Positions 42,785 to 51,498 of a stretch of 53,460 nt of DNA are shown here, in pieces. The notes beneath the pieces are model-generated. The model was not told where the DNA came from and did not search any database. It was given only the letters and a program-made list of their open reading frames with translations. The stretch lies in contig NZ_LGUR01000245.1 in assembly GCF_001270495.1 (NCBI RefSeq), forward strand, positions 1-53,460. Reading direction: 5' to 3'. Every line of letters begins with the position of its first letter. The first letter of the stretch is position 1. This stretch comes from Streptomyces viridochromogenes. GTDB taxonomy: Bacteria; Actinomycetota; Actinomycetes; Streptomycetales; Streptomycetaceae. The translations under genes and the position numbers were made by a program.

Positions 42785-43803
42785 ATGAGCACTGTCACCC
42801 GCACTCGCGAGAACGTCCGTCCGAAGCGCCGGCTGGGTCTGGCCACGGCAGCGGTGTCGGCCGCGGTCGTCGCCGGAGGTGTCATCCTTCCGGCCACCGC
42901 CGCGACGGCGGCCCCGGCGTCCTCCAAGTCGGCGGCGACCATGGCGCCCCAGGGCAAGGGCAAGGACAAGGACAAGCACGAGAAGAACTACTGCTGGAGC
43001 GACGAGCACAAGAAGCATCTCAAGGACTACAAGGAGCACAAGGGCGACAAGGGCCACAAGAGCTTCCAGGGCCACACGGACGACAAGGACCACAAGGGCA
43101 AGGACAAGCACAAGGACAAGGACAAGGACCACAAGGGCAAGGGCAAGTGGGAGAAGGAGTACTACTGCTGGGCGGGCGGCCAGAAGTTCTACTGGGAGCA
43201 GAAGTACGAGTGCTACTTCGTAGTAATCAAGCACGTCAAGCGGTACTTCTGGGACAGCCATAAGGACTACTACTACTTCGAGAAGCACTACAACGACTGG
43301 AAGGTCGAGCACCACGACGACTTCTGGAAGGACAAGGACCACTGGAAGGACGAGGACGAGGTCAAGGACGAGCACGAGGAGGAAGGCAAGCACGAGGAGG
43401 AAGGCGAGCACGAGGAGGAAGGCGAGCACGAGGAGGGCACCGAGGCTGAGGGCACCGAGACCGAGGAGGGCACCGAGGCTGAAGGGACCGAGACGGAGGA
43501 GGGCACCGAGGCTGAGGGCACCGAGACCGAGGAAGGTACCGAGGCTGAAGGGACCGAGACGGAGGAGGGCCTGAAGGGACCGAGACGGAGGAGGGCACCG
43601 AGGCTGAGGGCACCGAGACCGAGGAGGGCACCGAGGCTGAAGGGACCGAGACGGAGGAGGGCACCGAGGCTGAAGGGACCGAGGCTGAAGGTACCGAGGC
43701 TGAGGGCACCGAGACCGAGGAGGGCACCGAGCCGGTGCAGCCCGACCCTGAGGCGCAGCTCGCGCCGGAGGCTCCGGTCGAGGAGCCGGCCCCGGCCGTG
43801 TAA
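42785..43803 (+). pseudogene. Secreted Lys/His-rich protein with acidic repeat tail, frameshifted
   Basis: ATG 42785 with AGGAGG 4 nt upstream starts a signal peptide (basic RPKRR, Ala/Val core, cleavage near residue 43). The mature protein is extraordinarily polar: Lys/His/Asp stretches at about 56-125 ([30 protein letters not shown]), an aromatic middle with [20 protein letters not shown] (Cys 70, 128, 143), then acidic KHEEEGEHEEEGEHEE and 11-residue repeats GTEAEGTETEE. At 43570/43571 one repeat lacks 7 nt, so the frame changes to a basic PRRRRAPRL stretch that runs on past 45 kb. Restoring 7 nt gives 341 aa ending in EEPAPAV at the TAA at 43801. No family recognised; metal or polyanion binding is a guess from composition. 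Assembly error in the repeats is the main alternative to real disruption. Confidence 0.75.
43436..43731 (+). repeat. 33-bp tandem repeats coding GTEAEGTETEE
   Basis: Two codon variants alternate: one with GAGGGCACC, one with GAAGGGACC. Units start at 43436, 43469, 43502 and 43535; a 26-nt unit missing 7 bases starts at 43568; further units start at 43594 and 43627, then partial units to 43731. The alternation breaks at the short unit, where two units of the same variant stand together. Confidence 0.92.
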
Positions 43804-43834
43804 GTCGCGGACGGCGGGCCGCAACACCCACCAC

Positions 43835-43868
43835 GACGGGGTGAAGGCACAACAGCCTTCACCCCGTC
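43835..43868 (+). terminator. Terminator of the repeat-protein gene
   Basis: A perfect 14-bp inverted repeat (43835-43848 with 43855-43868) has the 6-nt loop ACAACA. It begins 31 nt after the stop at 43801, which supports the reading frame that ends there. The 284 bp from 43869 to the phosphatase end hold no convincing gene. Confidence 0.85.
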
Positions 43869-44152
43869 ACCCTTTCCCTCCGACCTCCCCCCTCCGAAAG
43901 GAACCAGCGCTCATGTCCACACTGACCTGGCAGCGTTCCCTCGCTCAGACGGCGCACCCCCGCACGATCACTCCCCGCACGACCACCCCGCGCACGACCG
44001 CCCCCAGCGCCACCTCTGCCCCCGCACCCTCCACCCGCCCCAACGCGGCGCCCGCAACCCGCCGACCGTACGGCCTGCACCTGGACGCACCCCGTCATCA
44101 CCCCCGCGACCCCCCGGACGCGGGCCTTCCTCCTGGTGCGACGGCGGGCCTC

Positions 44153-46594
44153 TCAGCTCAGGGTGAGGAACTGCTCGGCCCAGACGGTCTTGCCGGTCGC
44201 CTCGTGCCGGGTGCCCCAGCGCTGGGCGAGCTGGCCGACCAGCAGCAGGCCCCGTCCGCCCTCGTCGAAGATCCGGGCGCGGCGCAGGTGCGGGGCGGTG
44301 CTGCTGGAGTCGAAGACCTCGCAGATGAGGGTGCGGCCTTCGTGGATCAGGCGCAGCCGGACGGGCCGGCGGCCGTAGCGCAGGGCGTTGGTGACCAGTT
44401 CGCTGACGACGAGTTCGGTGATGAACGCGGCCTCCTCCAGGTGCCAGACGGCCAGCTGCTCGGTGGCCAGTTGGCGGGCTCGGGCGACGACCGTGGGATC
44501 GAAGTCCAGGTCCCAGGTGGCGACCCGGTCGGCACCGAGGCAGCGGGTGCGGGCGGTGAGCAGGGCGATGTCGTCGTCCGGCGGGTGCGTCAGCATGGCG
44601 GCGAGGAGCCGGTCGCAGACCGTGTCCGGCGTCCGCGCGGGGCGGGCGAGGGTGGCGAACATCTTGTCCAGGGCCTCGTCGATGTCGTGGTCGCGGGCTT
44701 CGAGAAGACCGTCGGTGTACAGCGCGATCAGGCTGCCCTCCTCCAGCTCGGTCTCGACGGTCTCGAACGGCAGACCGCCGAGACCCAGGGGCGGGCCGGG
44801 CGGCACGTCGAGGAAGCGCACCGCGCCGTCGGGGGCGACCACGGCGGCCGGGGGGTGGCCGGCCCGGGCCATCGCCAGGCGGCGGGAGACGGGGTCGTAG
44901 ACCGCGTACAGACAGGTGGTGCCGATCCCGGCGGCACCCTCCGCGGCCCCCTGCGGCCCGGCCTCCTCGGCGGACAGGTGCACCACGAGATCGTCGAGGT
45001 GGGTCAGCAGTTCGTCGGGCGGCAGATCGACGTCGGCCAGGGTGCGTACCGCGGTGCGTACCCTGCCCATGGTGGCCGACGCGCGCACGCCGTGACCGAC
45101 CACATCGCCCACCACCAGAGCCACCCGGGCGCCCGACAGGGGGATCACGTCGAACCAGTCGCCGCCCACCCCGGCCCGGCCGCCGGCCGGCAGGTACCGG
45201 GTGGCGACGTCCAGGGCGTGCTGATCGGGCAGCGTCTGCGGTAGCAGGCTGCGCTGGAGGGTCATGGTGGTGGTGCGGTCCCGGCCACGCTGCCGGGCTC
45301 GGCGCATGGCCTCGGCCGCCGTGCCCGCCAGCTGCTCGGCCAGCCACACATCGTCCGCCGTGAAGGGCTCCCGGCGGCGGTGGCGGCCCAGCAGTACCGC
45401 ACCGAACAGGCCGCTGCGGGTGCGCAACGGCACCACCATCACCGAACGCAGCCCCGCCCGGCCGATCCAGGCGGCCTGCGGGTCCTCCTCGATCCACCGG
45501 GCGACGGCCGGCTCGACCACCGAGTACGCGGTTGCCTGCCCCTCGACCAGGCACCGGGTCACCGGCGAACCGGCCGGATGGCGCACCGACTGCCCCGGCG
45601 CGACGAGAACGCCGCCGTCGTCGAGGACCGAGCGCACCGCGATACGGTTCAGGGTCACCCGCCCCGCCGACCCGGCCGGCAGGACGGGCTCCGTCTCGCC
45701 GCCGCGTCGAAACGTGTCCAGTACCTCGACGGCCACGAAGTCCGCCACGTCGGGCACGGCCACCTCGGTCAGCTCCTGTACCGTGCGCTCGGCGTCGTCG
45801 GTGGTGCCGATCCGCGGCTGGGCCTGAAGCAGCATCCGTTGCCGGGCCGGATCCCCGTCCGGCGTGTGGTACGCCACCAGGCACACCGCACGCACCTGGC
45901 CCTCCGCATCCTTCAGCGGGGCCAGCGACGCCGGCCAGCCGCCCTCCGCGCCCACACCCCCCGGGCCCAGCAAATCCGCGACATGCTGCACCTCACCCCC
46001 TTCCAGTACCCGTCGCATCGCCGCCTCGGCCCGTTCGCTCAACGGATGCGGTGCGAGCTCCGTCAGACGCCACCCGCGCATGTCCTGCGCGCTCAGCGAC
46101 AGCGCACGTTCCAGACCGGCGTTCGCCCCCACCAGTCGCAGTTCCCCGTCGAAGACCCCGACGCTGCACGGCAGTTGGCGCAACACCCACTCCCCGAACG
46201 CCCCGTCCGTCGGCAGATCCGCCCCCGGTGACGACGACGGCCCCCCGGCCGCTCCCGCCACCACCAGCCACTCGGCTGCCGCACCGCCGGAAGGCCGCCG
46301 ATGCGCCAGCAGCCGCCGCGGAAGGTGCCGGCCGTCCCGATGCCGCAGTACCGCCGAGCCGCTCCACTCCCGGCCTCCGGCGGCGACGCGTCGTACCCGC
46401 TCCCCGACGTCGTCGGCGAGCAGTCGCGCCGCCGGGCGCCCCACCACCTCCGCCGGCCCGTAGCCCAGGAGGCGCCCGGCCGCCTCGCTCCACCCCGTCA
46501 CGATGCCGCGCTCATCCACCGTCGCCGTGCACGGCTCCCGCGGCGCGACACCCGCCCGTGCCCCCTCGCCGGAGGGGGAGGAAGGTCGCGCCAT
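44153..46594 (-). CDS. PAS-GAF-SpoIIE phosphatase with C-terminal ATPase domain
   Basis: An 813-aa signalling protein of the Streptomyces RsbU-like family. Two PAS domains lie at about 18-110 (VDERGIVTGWSEAAGRLLGY) and 135-255 (LPCSVGVFDGELRLVGANA), then GAF at about 275-455. The PP2C-type SpoIIE phosphatase domain is at about 480-690, with GVGGDWFDVIPL, LVVGDVVGHGVRA and IALYTDGLLEARD. A HATPase_c domain of the anti-sigma kinase type ends the protein (ELVVSELVTNALRYG, FDEGGRGLLLV). Such proteins control sigma-factor partner switching. The GTG and ATG are adjacent; ATG 46594 has GAGGAG at the better distance. No membrane helix. Confidence 0.92.
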   Translation of the reverse strand: MARPSSPSGEGARAGVAPREPCTATVDERGIVTGWSEAAGRLLGYGPAEVVGRPAARLLADDVGERVRRVAAGGREWSGSAVLRHRDGRHLPRRLLAHRRPSGGAAAEWLVVAGAAGGPSSSPGADLPTDGAFGEWVLRQLPCSVGVFDGELRLVGANAGLERALSLSAQDMRGWRLTELAPHPLSERAEAAMRRVLEGGEVQHVADLLGPGGVGAEGGWPASLAPLKDAEGQVRAVCLVAYHTPDGDPARQRMLLQAQPRIGTTDDAERTVQELTEVAVPDVADFVAVEVLDTFRRGGETEPVLPAGSAGRVTLNRIAVRSVLDDGGVLVAPGQSVRHPAGSPVTRCLVEGQATAYSVVEPAVARWIEEDPQAAWIGRAGLRSVMVVPLRTRSGLFGAVLLGRHRRREPFTADDVWLAEQLAGTAAEAMRRARQRGRDRTTTMTLQRSLLPQTLPDQHALDVATRYLPAGGRAGVGGDWFDVIPLSGARVALVVGDVVGHGVRASATMGRVRTAVRTLADVDLPPDELLTHLDDLVVHLSAEEAGPQGAAEGAAGIGTTCLYAVYDPVSRRLAMARAGHPPAAVVAPDGAVRFLDVPPGPPLGLGGLPFETVETELEEGSLIALYTDGLLEARDHDIDEALDKMFATLARPARTPDTVCDRLLAAMLTHPPDDDIALLTARTRCLGADRVATWDLDFDPTVVARARQLATEQLAVWHLEEAAFITELVVSELVTNALRYGRRPVRLRLIHEGRTLICEVFDSSSTAPHLRRARIFDEGGRGLLLVGQLAQRWGTRHEATGKTVWAEQFLTLS

Positions 46595-46923
46595 CACCGC
46601 TCCTCTCGCCGTTCACATCCGGCACCGCCCCCCTGACCAGCATGATCCCGGCGCACACCAACCACAACCGGAGACCGCATCCGAGCCAATTTCGACGTCA
46701 ACACCACCGCGGAACTCACCCGCCTCGCCATGGCCCTCGGTCCGTAGGACGGCCCGGCGTAGTTGCGTTCATAAAGAACGTGGCCTTTCCAGGCATCGTC
46801 ACATCCTCGAAATACGACCGTCCCATCCCCTCCAGGACTTGGACCTACGGTGGGCAGTACAGCCCGCCGCCCGGCCACCGTCGCCCGAAGGCACACCCCC
46901 GCCCTCGCCCCGACAGGAGCCCC
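46595..46923. other. 329-bp divergent promoter region
   Basis: It separates the phosphatase from the FUSC gene. A short inverted repeat CGTTC-ATAAA-GAACG at 46766-46780 lies in a locally AT-richer stretch and may be an operator. No gene is supported, though a short open frame ends at the TAG at 46745 with a protein-like composition. Confidence 0.4.
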
Positions 46924-48882
46924 GTGTCCCGCCCCGCACGCCCGGCCTTCGCACTCCCGCCCTGGCTCGCCCACGCCCTCCGCACCCAGCGCGGACCCGT
47001 CCCCTGGAGCGCGGTCGTCCGAGGAGCCCTGGCCGCCGGCCCCCTCCTCCTCGCCGCGGTCCTCGCCGACCGCACCTCCCTCGGTGTGGTGGCCGCCATC
47101 GCCGCCATGCTCGCCGGCATCAACGACCGCCCCGGCAGCCGCCGTGTCTCCGTCAACCGGATCGGGGTGCCCGCGCTGGCAGGGGCGGCCGGATTGCTGG
47201 TCGGAACGTATGCCGGGGAGCACTTCGGCGCCGTCCCGCTCACCCTCCTCCTCACCGGCCTCGGGCTCTTCGCGGGCGGCATCAGCGCCGTCGGGTCCGT
47301 CGCCTCCGGTGCCGGTACGCAAATCCTCGTCGCCTCCGCCATCGGGGCCGGGATGCCGTTGCCGGAGAGCGGGTGGCAGCGGGCGCTCGTCTATCTCGCC
47401 GGTGCCGCCTGGCTGCTCGGGCTACGGCTGGCCCTCCCCACCCCCGGCTCCCTCGTCGGAGACTTCCGGTTCGACGGAGAGCGCGACGCCGTCGCTGCCG
47501 TGTACGACGCCGTCGCGGACCTCCTCGACGCTGTCGGCACCCCCCACGCCGCCGCCCGCCGCAGCGCGCTCACCGCCGCCCTCGACCATGCGCAGGACGC
47601 CCTCACCGGGCCCCGGCTGCGGCGGTACGCCTCCTCGTCCGCCGAGCGACGACTGCACGCGCAGTACGCCGCCGCCCTGCCCCTCGCCGAGGCCGCCACC
47701 GCGCTGGCCTGGGCGGGGGAGGGCGTGGCCGAGCGGGCCTCCGAAGGGCCGCGCAGGCTCGCCGCGGCAGTGCGCGGCAACACCCACACCGGCCCCCTCC
47801 CCGCGCCCTCCCGCTCCGCACCCGCCCTGCGCGCGCTCGACGACGCCCTGCTGCATGCCGCCGAGGCGTTCGACCGGGGGAAGGGCAACAGCGACCTGCA
47901 CACCCGGCGCCGTACGGCCAGGGACCGGGTCCGGGCCGTCTTCGGGGCCGGCGGACGGGAGTACGGGCTGCGCGTCGCCCTCAGCTTCGGAGCCAGCGCC
48001 GCCATCGCCCAGGCCCTGCACCACGCCCAGTGGTACGGGCAGCACGAACACTGGTACTGGCTCCCCGCCACCGCCGTCTTCCTCGTCAAGCCCGACCTCG
48101 GACCACTGGTGTCCCGGGTGCTGTGCCGGGCCGCCGGCACCGTGCTGGGAGCCCTGCTCTTCGCCGGGTTCGCGGCCGTACTGCCCCGCCCCGAGGGCCT
48201 GATCGCGCTGGTCGCCCTCAGCGGCGCCCTCATCCCCGTCGCCACCCGGCACTTCGCCGCCCAGACGGCCGTGGTGACCGTGCTCGTGCTCGCCCTGGTG
48301 ATGGTGGGCGGCGAGCCGCAGGCCTCCGCGAGCCGGATCGGGGAGACGCTGCTGGCCTGCGCGATCGTGCTGGTCGTGGGGCATCTTCCGATGCCCGGGC
48401 AGCGGGGCGGAGGCGTCCGGGCCCGGCTCGGCGCGGCCAACCGGGCCGCGCACGCCTACCTCGCCCATGTACTGCGCGAGGCCGGCGGCGGCGTCGGCGA
48501 CCCCACCCAAGCCCCGCGCGAATCCCCCGTCCATGACGTGCCGAACGGCCATGACCCGGCCCGTTCCGACGCCCGCGCGCTGCGCTGGACCCTGCGTCGC
48601 GAGGCCTACCGCGCGCTCGCCGAGGCCCGTACCGCCATCGCTCTCGCCGCCGCGGAACTCCCCGCGCTCGCCCGGCACACGGAGGGCGCGGACGACGTCG
48701 TCGGCACGCTCGAACGGCTCGTCGACACGACGACCGCGTGCGCCGTACACCTCGACGACTCGGGCCGCCTCACGGCCTGGCACACGGCCCGGCTCACCGA
48801 GCTGCTGGAAGAGCTCGCGGAGGAGCGCGACCGAGTCGGACTACGCGGCCCCGAGGCCCCCGAGGTGCCGCTGGCCGGCTGA
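46924..48882 (+). CDS. FUSC family membrane protein
   Basis: A 652-aa protein with two hydrophobic blocks separated by a large soluble region, the fusaric-acid-resistance (FUSC) layout. Helices lie at about 28-50, 55-80, 85-125, 140-157, and again at about 345-370 and 390-480. The second block has WYWLPATAVFLVKPDLGPLVSRVLCRAAGTVLGA, the family's conserved segment. The C-terminal soluble part is helical. It starts at GTG 46924 with AGGAG 4 nt before it. It is probably an efflux-type transporter of aromatic acids or a related compound, but no substrate can be named. Confidence 0.85.
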   Translation: MSRPARPAFALPPWLAHALRTQRGPVPWSAVVRGALAAGPLLLAAVLADRTSLGVVAAIAAMLAGINDRPGSRRVSVNRIGVPALAGAAGLLVGTYAGEHFGAVPLTLLLTGLGLFAGGISAVGSVASGAGTQILVASAIGAGMPLPESGWQRALVYLAGAAWLLGLRLALPTPGSLVGDFRFDGERDAVAAVYDAVADLLDAVGTPHAAARRSALTAALDHAQDALTGPRLRRYASSSAERRLHAQYAAALPLAEAATALAWAGEGVAERASEGPRRLAAAVRGNTHTGPLPAPSRSAPALRALDDALLHAAEAFDRGKGNSDLHTRRRTARDRVRAVFGAGGREYGLRVALSFGASAAIAQALHHAQWYGQHEHWYWLPATAVFLVKPDLGPLVSRVLCRAAGTVLGALLFAGFAAVLPRPEGLIALVALSGALIPVATRHFAAQTAVVTVLVLALVMVGGEPQASASRIGETLLACAIVLVVGHLPMPGQRGGGVRARLGAANRAAHAYLAHVLREAGGGVGDPTQAPRESPVHDVPNGHDPARSDARALRWTLRREAYRALAEARTAIALAAAELPALARHTEGADDVVGTLERLVDTTTACAVHLDDSGRLTAWHTARLTELLEELAEERDRVGLRGPEAPEVPLAG

Positions 48883-48943
48883 GGAGCATGCCGATGCGCG
48901 ATTCACCCCACGCGGTCCGACGACCGCGTCGTACGTTGGCGTG

Positions 48944-50308
48944 ATGACGCCTTCTCCCGCGGAAGCTCCCGCCGACCTCGTCATCACCGGATGCACCGTT
49001 CTCCTGCACGACGACCAGGAGCGGATCGGGTTCCAGGAGAACGCCGCGATCGTCGTCCGAGGCGGAGTCGTCGAGAGCGTCACGACCGCCGACGCCGTAC
49101 GCGACCGAGCCGCCGTCGAACGCCTCGACGCACCGGGCCAGGTCGCCCTCCCGGGGCTCGTCAACTGCCACACCCACGCCCCCATGGTCGCCCTGCGCGG
49201 GGTCGCGGAGGACCTGCCCACCGAGGAGTGGTTCAACGACGTCGTCTGGCCCGTCGAGTCCAACCTCACCGAGAAGGACGTGGAGTTGGGGGCGCGGCTC
49301 GCCTGCGCCGAGATGATCCGCGGCGGCGTCACCTGCTTCGCGGACCACTACTTCTCGATGGACGCCGTCGCCACGGTCGTCGAGGAGTGCGGGATCCGGG
49401 CCCACCTGGGGGAGGCCTACTTCTCCTCCCAGGGCCCCCAAGGACGGGAGCGGTCGCTGGAGTTCGCGCTACGGCACCGCGGCGGCGCCGACGGCCGTAT
49501 CACCACCACCCTCGCCCCGCACGCCCCGTACACGGTCGACGACGCGGACCTGGCCGCCACCGCCGAACTCGCCGCCGAGCACGGCCTGCCCGTCCACCTC
49601 CACGCCGCCGAGAACCGCGACCAGGCCGAGACCAGCCTCGCCCGCCACGGCGTCACCCCCGTCGAGGTCCTCCGGCGCACCGGGATCCTCGACGTCGACG
49701 TCCTCATCGCGCACGGCACGGGCATCCTCGACCGCGACCTGCCGGTCCTGCGGAACGCCTCCGGCCGTACGGCCGTCGCCACCGCGCCCCGCGGCTACCT
49801 CAAGTTCGCCTGGCCCACCACCACACCCGTCCGCGCCCTGCACGACCTCGGCATCCCCGTCGGCCTCGCCACGGACGGCGCCGCCTCCAACAACTCCCTC
49901 GACGTCTGGGAGTCGATGGCCCTCACCGCCCTCCTCCAGAAGTCGACCACCGGCGACCCCCGCTGGCTGACATCCCGTCAGGCCCTGCACCACGCCACGC
50001 TCCAGAGCGCCCGCGCGATCGGACTCGGCGACACCCTCGGCACCCTCGCCCCCGGCCGCCGTGCCGACATCATCCTGGTCGACCTCACCGGCCCCCACAC
50101 CCAGCCCGTACACGACCTCGCCGCCACCCTGGTCCACAGCGCCCGCTCCTCCGACGTCCGCACGACGATCGTGGACGGGCGGATCCTGATGCGCGACCGG
50201 CAGCTGCTGGCGATCGATGTGCCCACTGTCGTAAGGGAGTTGGGGGAGCGGATGCCGGCGCTCCTGGACCGGAGCCACGGCGGGCGGATCCAGGAATACG
50301 ACACATAG
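48944..50308 (+). CDS. Amidohydrolase, SAH/MTA deaminase-like
   Basis: A 454-aa metal-dependent hydrolase of the TatD/ATZ-type amidohydrolase family, most like S-adenosylhomocysteine / 5'-methylthioadenosine deaminase. Metal ligands: NCHTHAPM (H76, H78), HLHAAEN, IAHGTG and the catalytic Asp in ATDGAASNNSLD; PHAPYTVDD matches the substrate loop of these deaminases. ATG 48944 is used; GTG 48941 is in frame too. There is no good ribosome site, but TACGTT stands about 7 nt upstream, so the mRNA may be leaderless. It could salvage adenosine-type by-products. Confidence 0.87.
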   Translation: MTPSPAEAPADLVITGCTVLLHDDQERIGFQENAAIVVRGGVVESVTTADAVRDRAAVERLDAPGQVALPGLVNCHTHAPMVALRGVAEDLPTEEWFNDVVWPVESNLTEKDVELGARLACAEMIRGGVTCFADHYFSMDAVATVVEECGIRAHLGEAYFSSQGPQGRERSLEFALRHRGGADGRITTTLAPHAPYTVDDADLAATAELAAEHGLPVHLHAAENRDQAETSLARHGVTPVEVLRRTGILDVDVLIAHGTGILDRDLPVLRNASGRTAVATAPRGYLKFAWPTTTPVRALHDLGIPVGLATDGAASNNSLDVWESMALTALLQKSTTGDPRWLTSRQALHHATLQSARAIGLGDTLGTLAPGRRADIILVDLTGPHTQPVHDLAATLVHSARSSDVRTTIVDGRILMRDRQLLAIDVPTVVRELGERMPALLDRSHGGRIQEYDT

Positions 50309-50442
50309 TCCGAGATCCATGGGTCCGAGTACGGCGTGTCCCTCACCGGTGGCTGCTCCGAAAAAATCCGTGCCACGGCGATGAGTTCCGCCCCGCCCGC
50401 TGGTCACCACCCGGAACGGACCGTTGCACAGGAGGGGCGCCC

Positions 50443-51132
50443 ATGTCGCTTCCGGAGATCGTCTCGCGCGAGCAGTGGCGCGCGGCACGTGAGGAACTGC
50501 TGGTCAAGGAGAAGGCGGCCACGCGCGCGCGTGACGCGCTCAACGCCGAGCGGCGCAGACTGCCCATGGTCGAGGTCGCGGAGGAGTACGTCTTCGAGGG
50601 CGGCGACGGCAAGGCCACCCTGCTCGACCTCTTCGAGGGGCGGCAGCAACTCGTCGTCTACCACTTCATGTTCGCCCCCGAATGGGACGCGGGGTGCCGC
50701 AGCTGCTCGGGGTTCCTGGACCAGATCGGGCATCCGGCGCACCTCAGGGCGCGCGGGACGACCCTCGTCGCCGTCTCCAGGGCGCCGTACACGAAGATCC
50801 TGCCGTTCAAGGCGCGCATGGGCTGGACGGTGCCCTGGTACTCGTCGTACGGCAGCGACTTCAACCACGACTTCGAGGTGACCCTGGAGCACGAGGGCGA
50901 GCCGGTGGAACGACCCGGTATCAGCTGCTTCCTGCGCGACCGGGACCGCGTCTTCCACACCTACTCGACGTATGAGCGCGGTCTGGACGGGCTGGGCTCG
51001 ACCACCGGCTTCCTGGACCTCACCGCGCTGGGCCGGCAGGAGGAGTGGGAGGAGCCCAAGGGGCGCGCGTCGGCTCTCGGGGCGCCCGCGGGCAGTGAGC
51101 GCATCCGGTATCACGACGAGTACGAGGACTGA
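50443..51132 (+). CDS. DUF899 family (thioredoxin-like) protein
   Basis: A 229-aa protein of DUF899, a thioredoxin-like fold family. It begins LPEIVSREQWRAAREELLVKEK, includes the central segment RQQLVVYHFMFAPEWDAGC, and has a CRSCSGFLDQI pair at the position of the redox motif, then HDFEVTLE and SCFLRD. It may act as a thiol-redox protein; the substrate is unknown. AGGAGGG lies 6 nt before the ATG. Confidence 0.87.
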   Translation: MSLPEIVSREQWRAAREELLVKEKAATRARDALNAERRRLPMVEVAEEYVFEGGDGKATLLDLFEGRQQLVVYHFMFAPEWDAGCRSCSGFLDQIGHPAHLRARGTTLVAVSRAPYTKILPFKARMGWTVPWYSSYGSDFNHDFEVTLEHEGEPVERPGISCFLRDRDRVFHTYSTYERGLDGLGSTTGFLDLTALGRQEEWEEPKGRASALGAPAGSERIRYHDEYED

Positions 51133-51286
51133 CACGGGGCGTAGCGGTTGATCATCGAGGGTGAGCGGGCGCTCACACATCGCGGTGAACGAGTGTCAAC
51201 TACGTCTCAGTCCCGTCACCGGGCGAGGCGTTTCACCTCCGGCAGGCGTTAACTCCTACAAGTACGACGCTGATCGGAGGTGCAGG

Positions 51287-51472
51287 ATGGTGAACGGGCG
51301 AACAGTGCTCGAACGCTTTCCCGCGGGCGGGCCGCGGGGTTCGTGGCCGGCGGAGGAGTTCGCACACGCGCGGCGGATGGAAGGCCTGGCCGCCGAGGTC
51401 GTCATGGACCTCGCGACGGACGCCTTCCTGGTGATCGTCCGCGGTGACGTCGCGGTCGACGCCGCCGCGTGA
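51287..51472 (+). CDS. Small conserved Streptomyces protein
   Basis: A 61-aa protein beginning MVNGRTVLERFPAGGPRGSW and ending DAAA, with GGAGG 6 nt before the ATG. It contains EFAHARRMEGLAAEVVMDLAT followed by a beta strand (FLVIVRG). This resembles a small hypothetical protein seen in several Streptomyces, from memory. No membrane segment or signal. The function is unknown. Confidence 0.7.
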   Translation: MVNGRTVLERFPAGGPRGSWPAEEFAHARRMEGLAAEVVMDLATDAFLVIVRGDVAVDAAA

Positions 51473-51498
51473 GCGGGAGGGCGAGCCGACGGTGAGGG

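Noticed and set aside
43913..44150. Small secreted-like ORF starting MSTLTWQRSLAQ after the repeat-protein terminator
   Set aside because: An AAGGA is present, but the frame has no stop for over 1 kb and continues through the antisense of the phosphatase, with Thr/Pro-rich low-complexity content.
46683..46745. Short protein-like frame ending ELTRLAMALGP, possibly a regulator remnant
   Set aside because: Too short and without a start or ribosome site; similarity to a known regulator end is not convincing.
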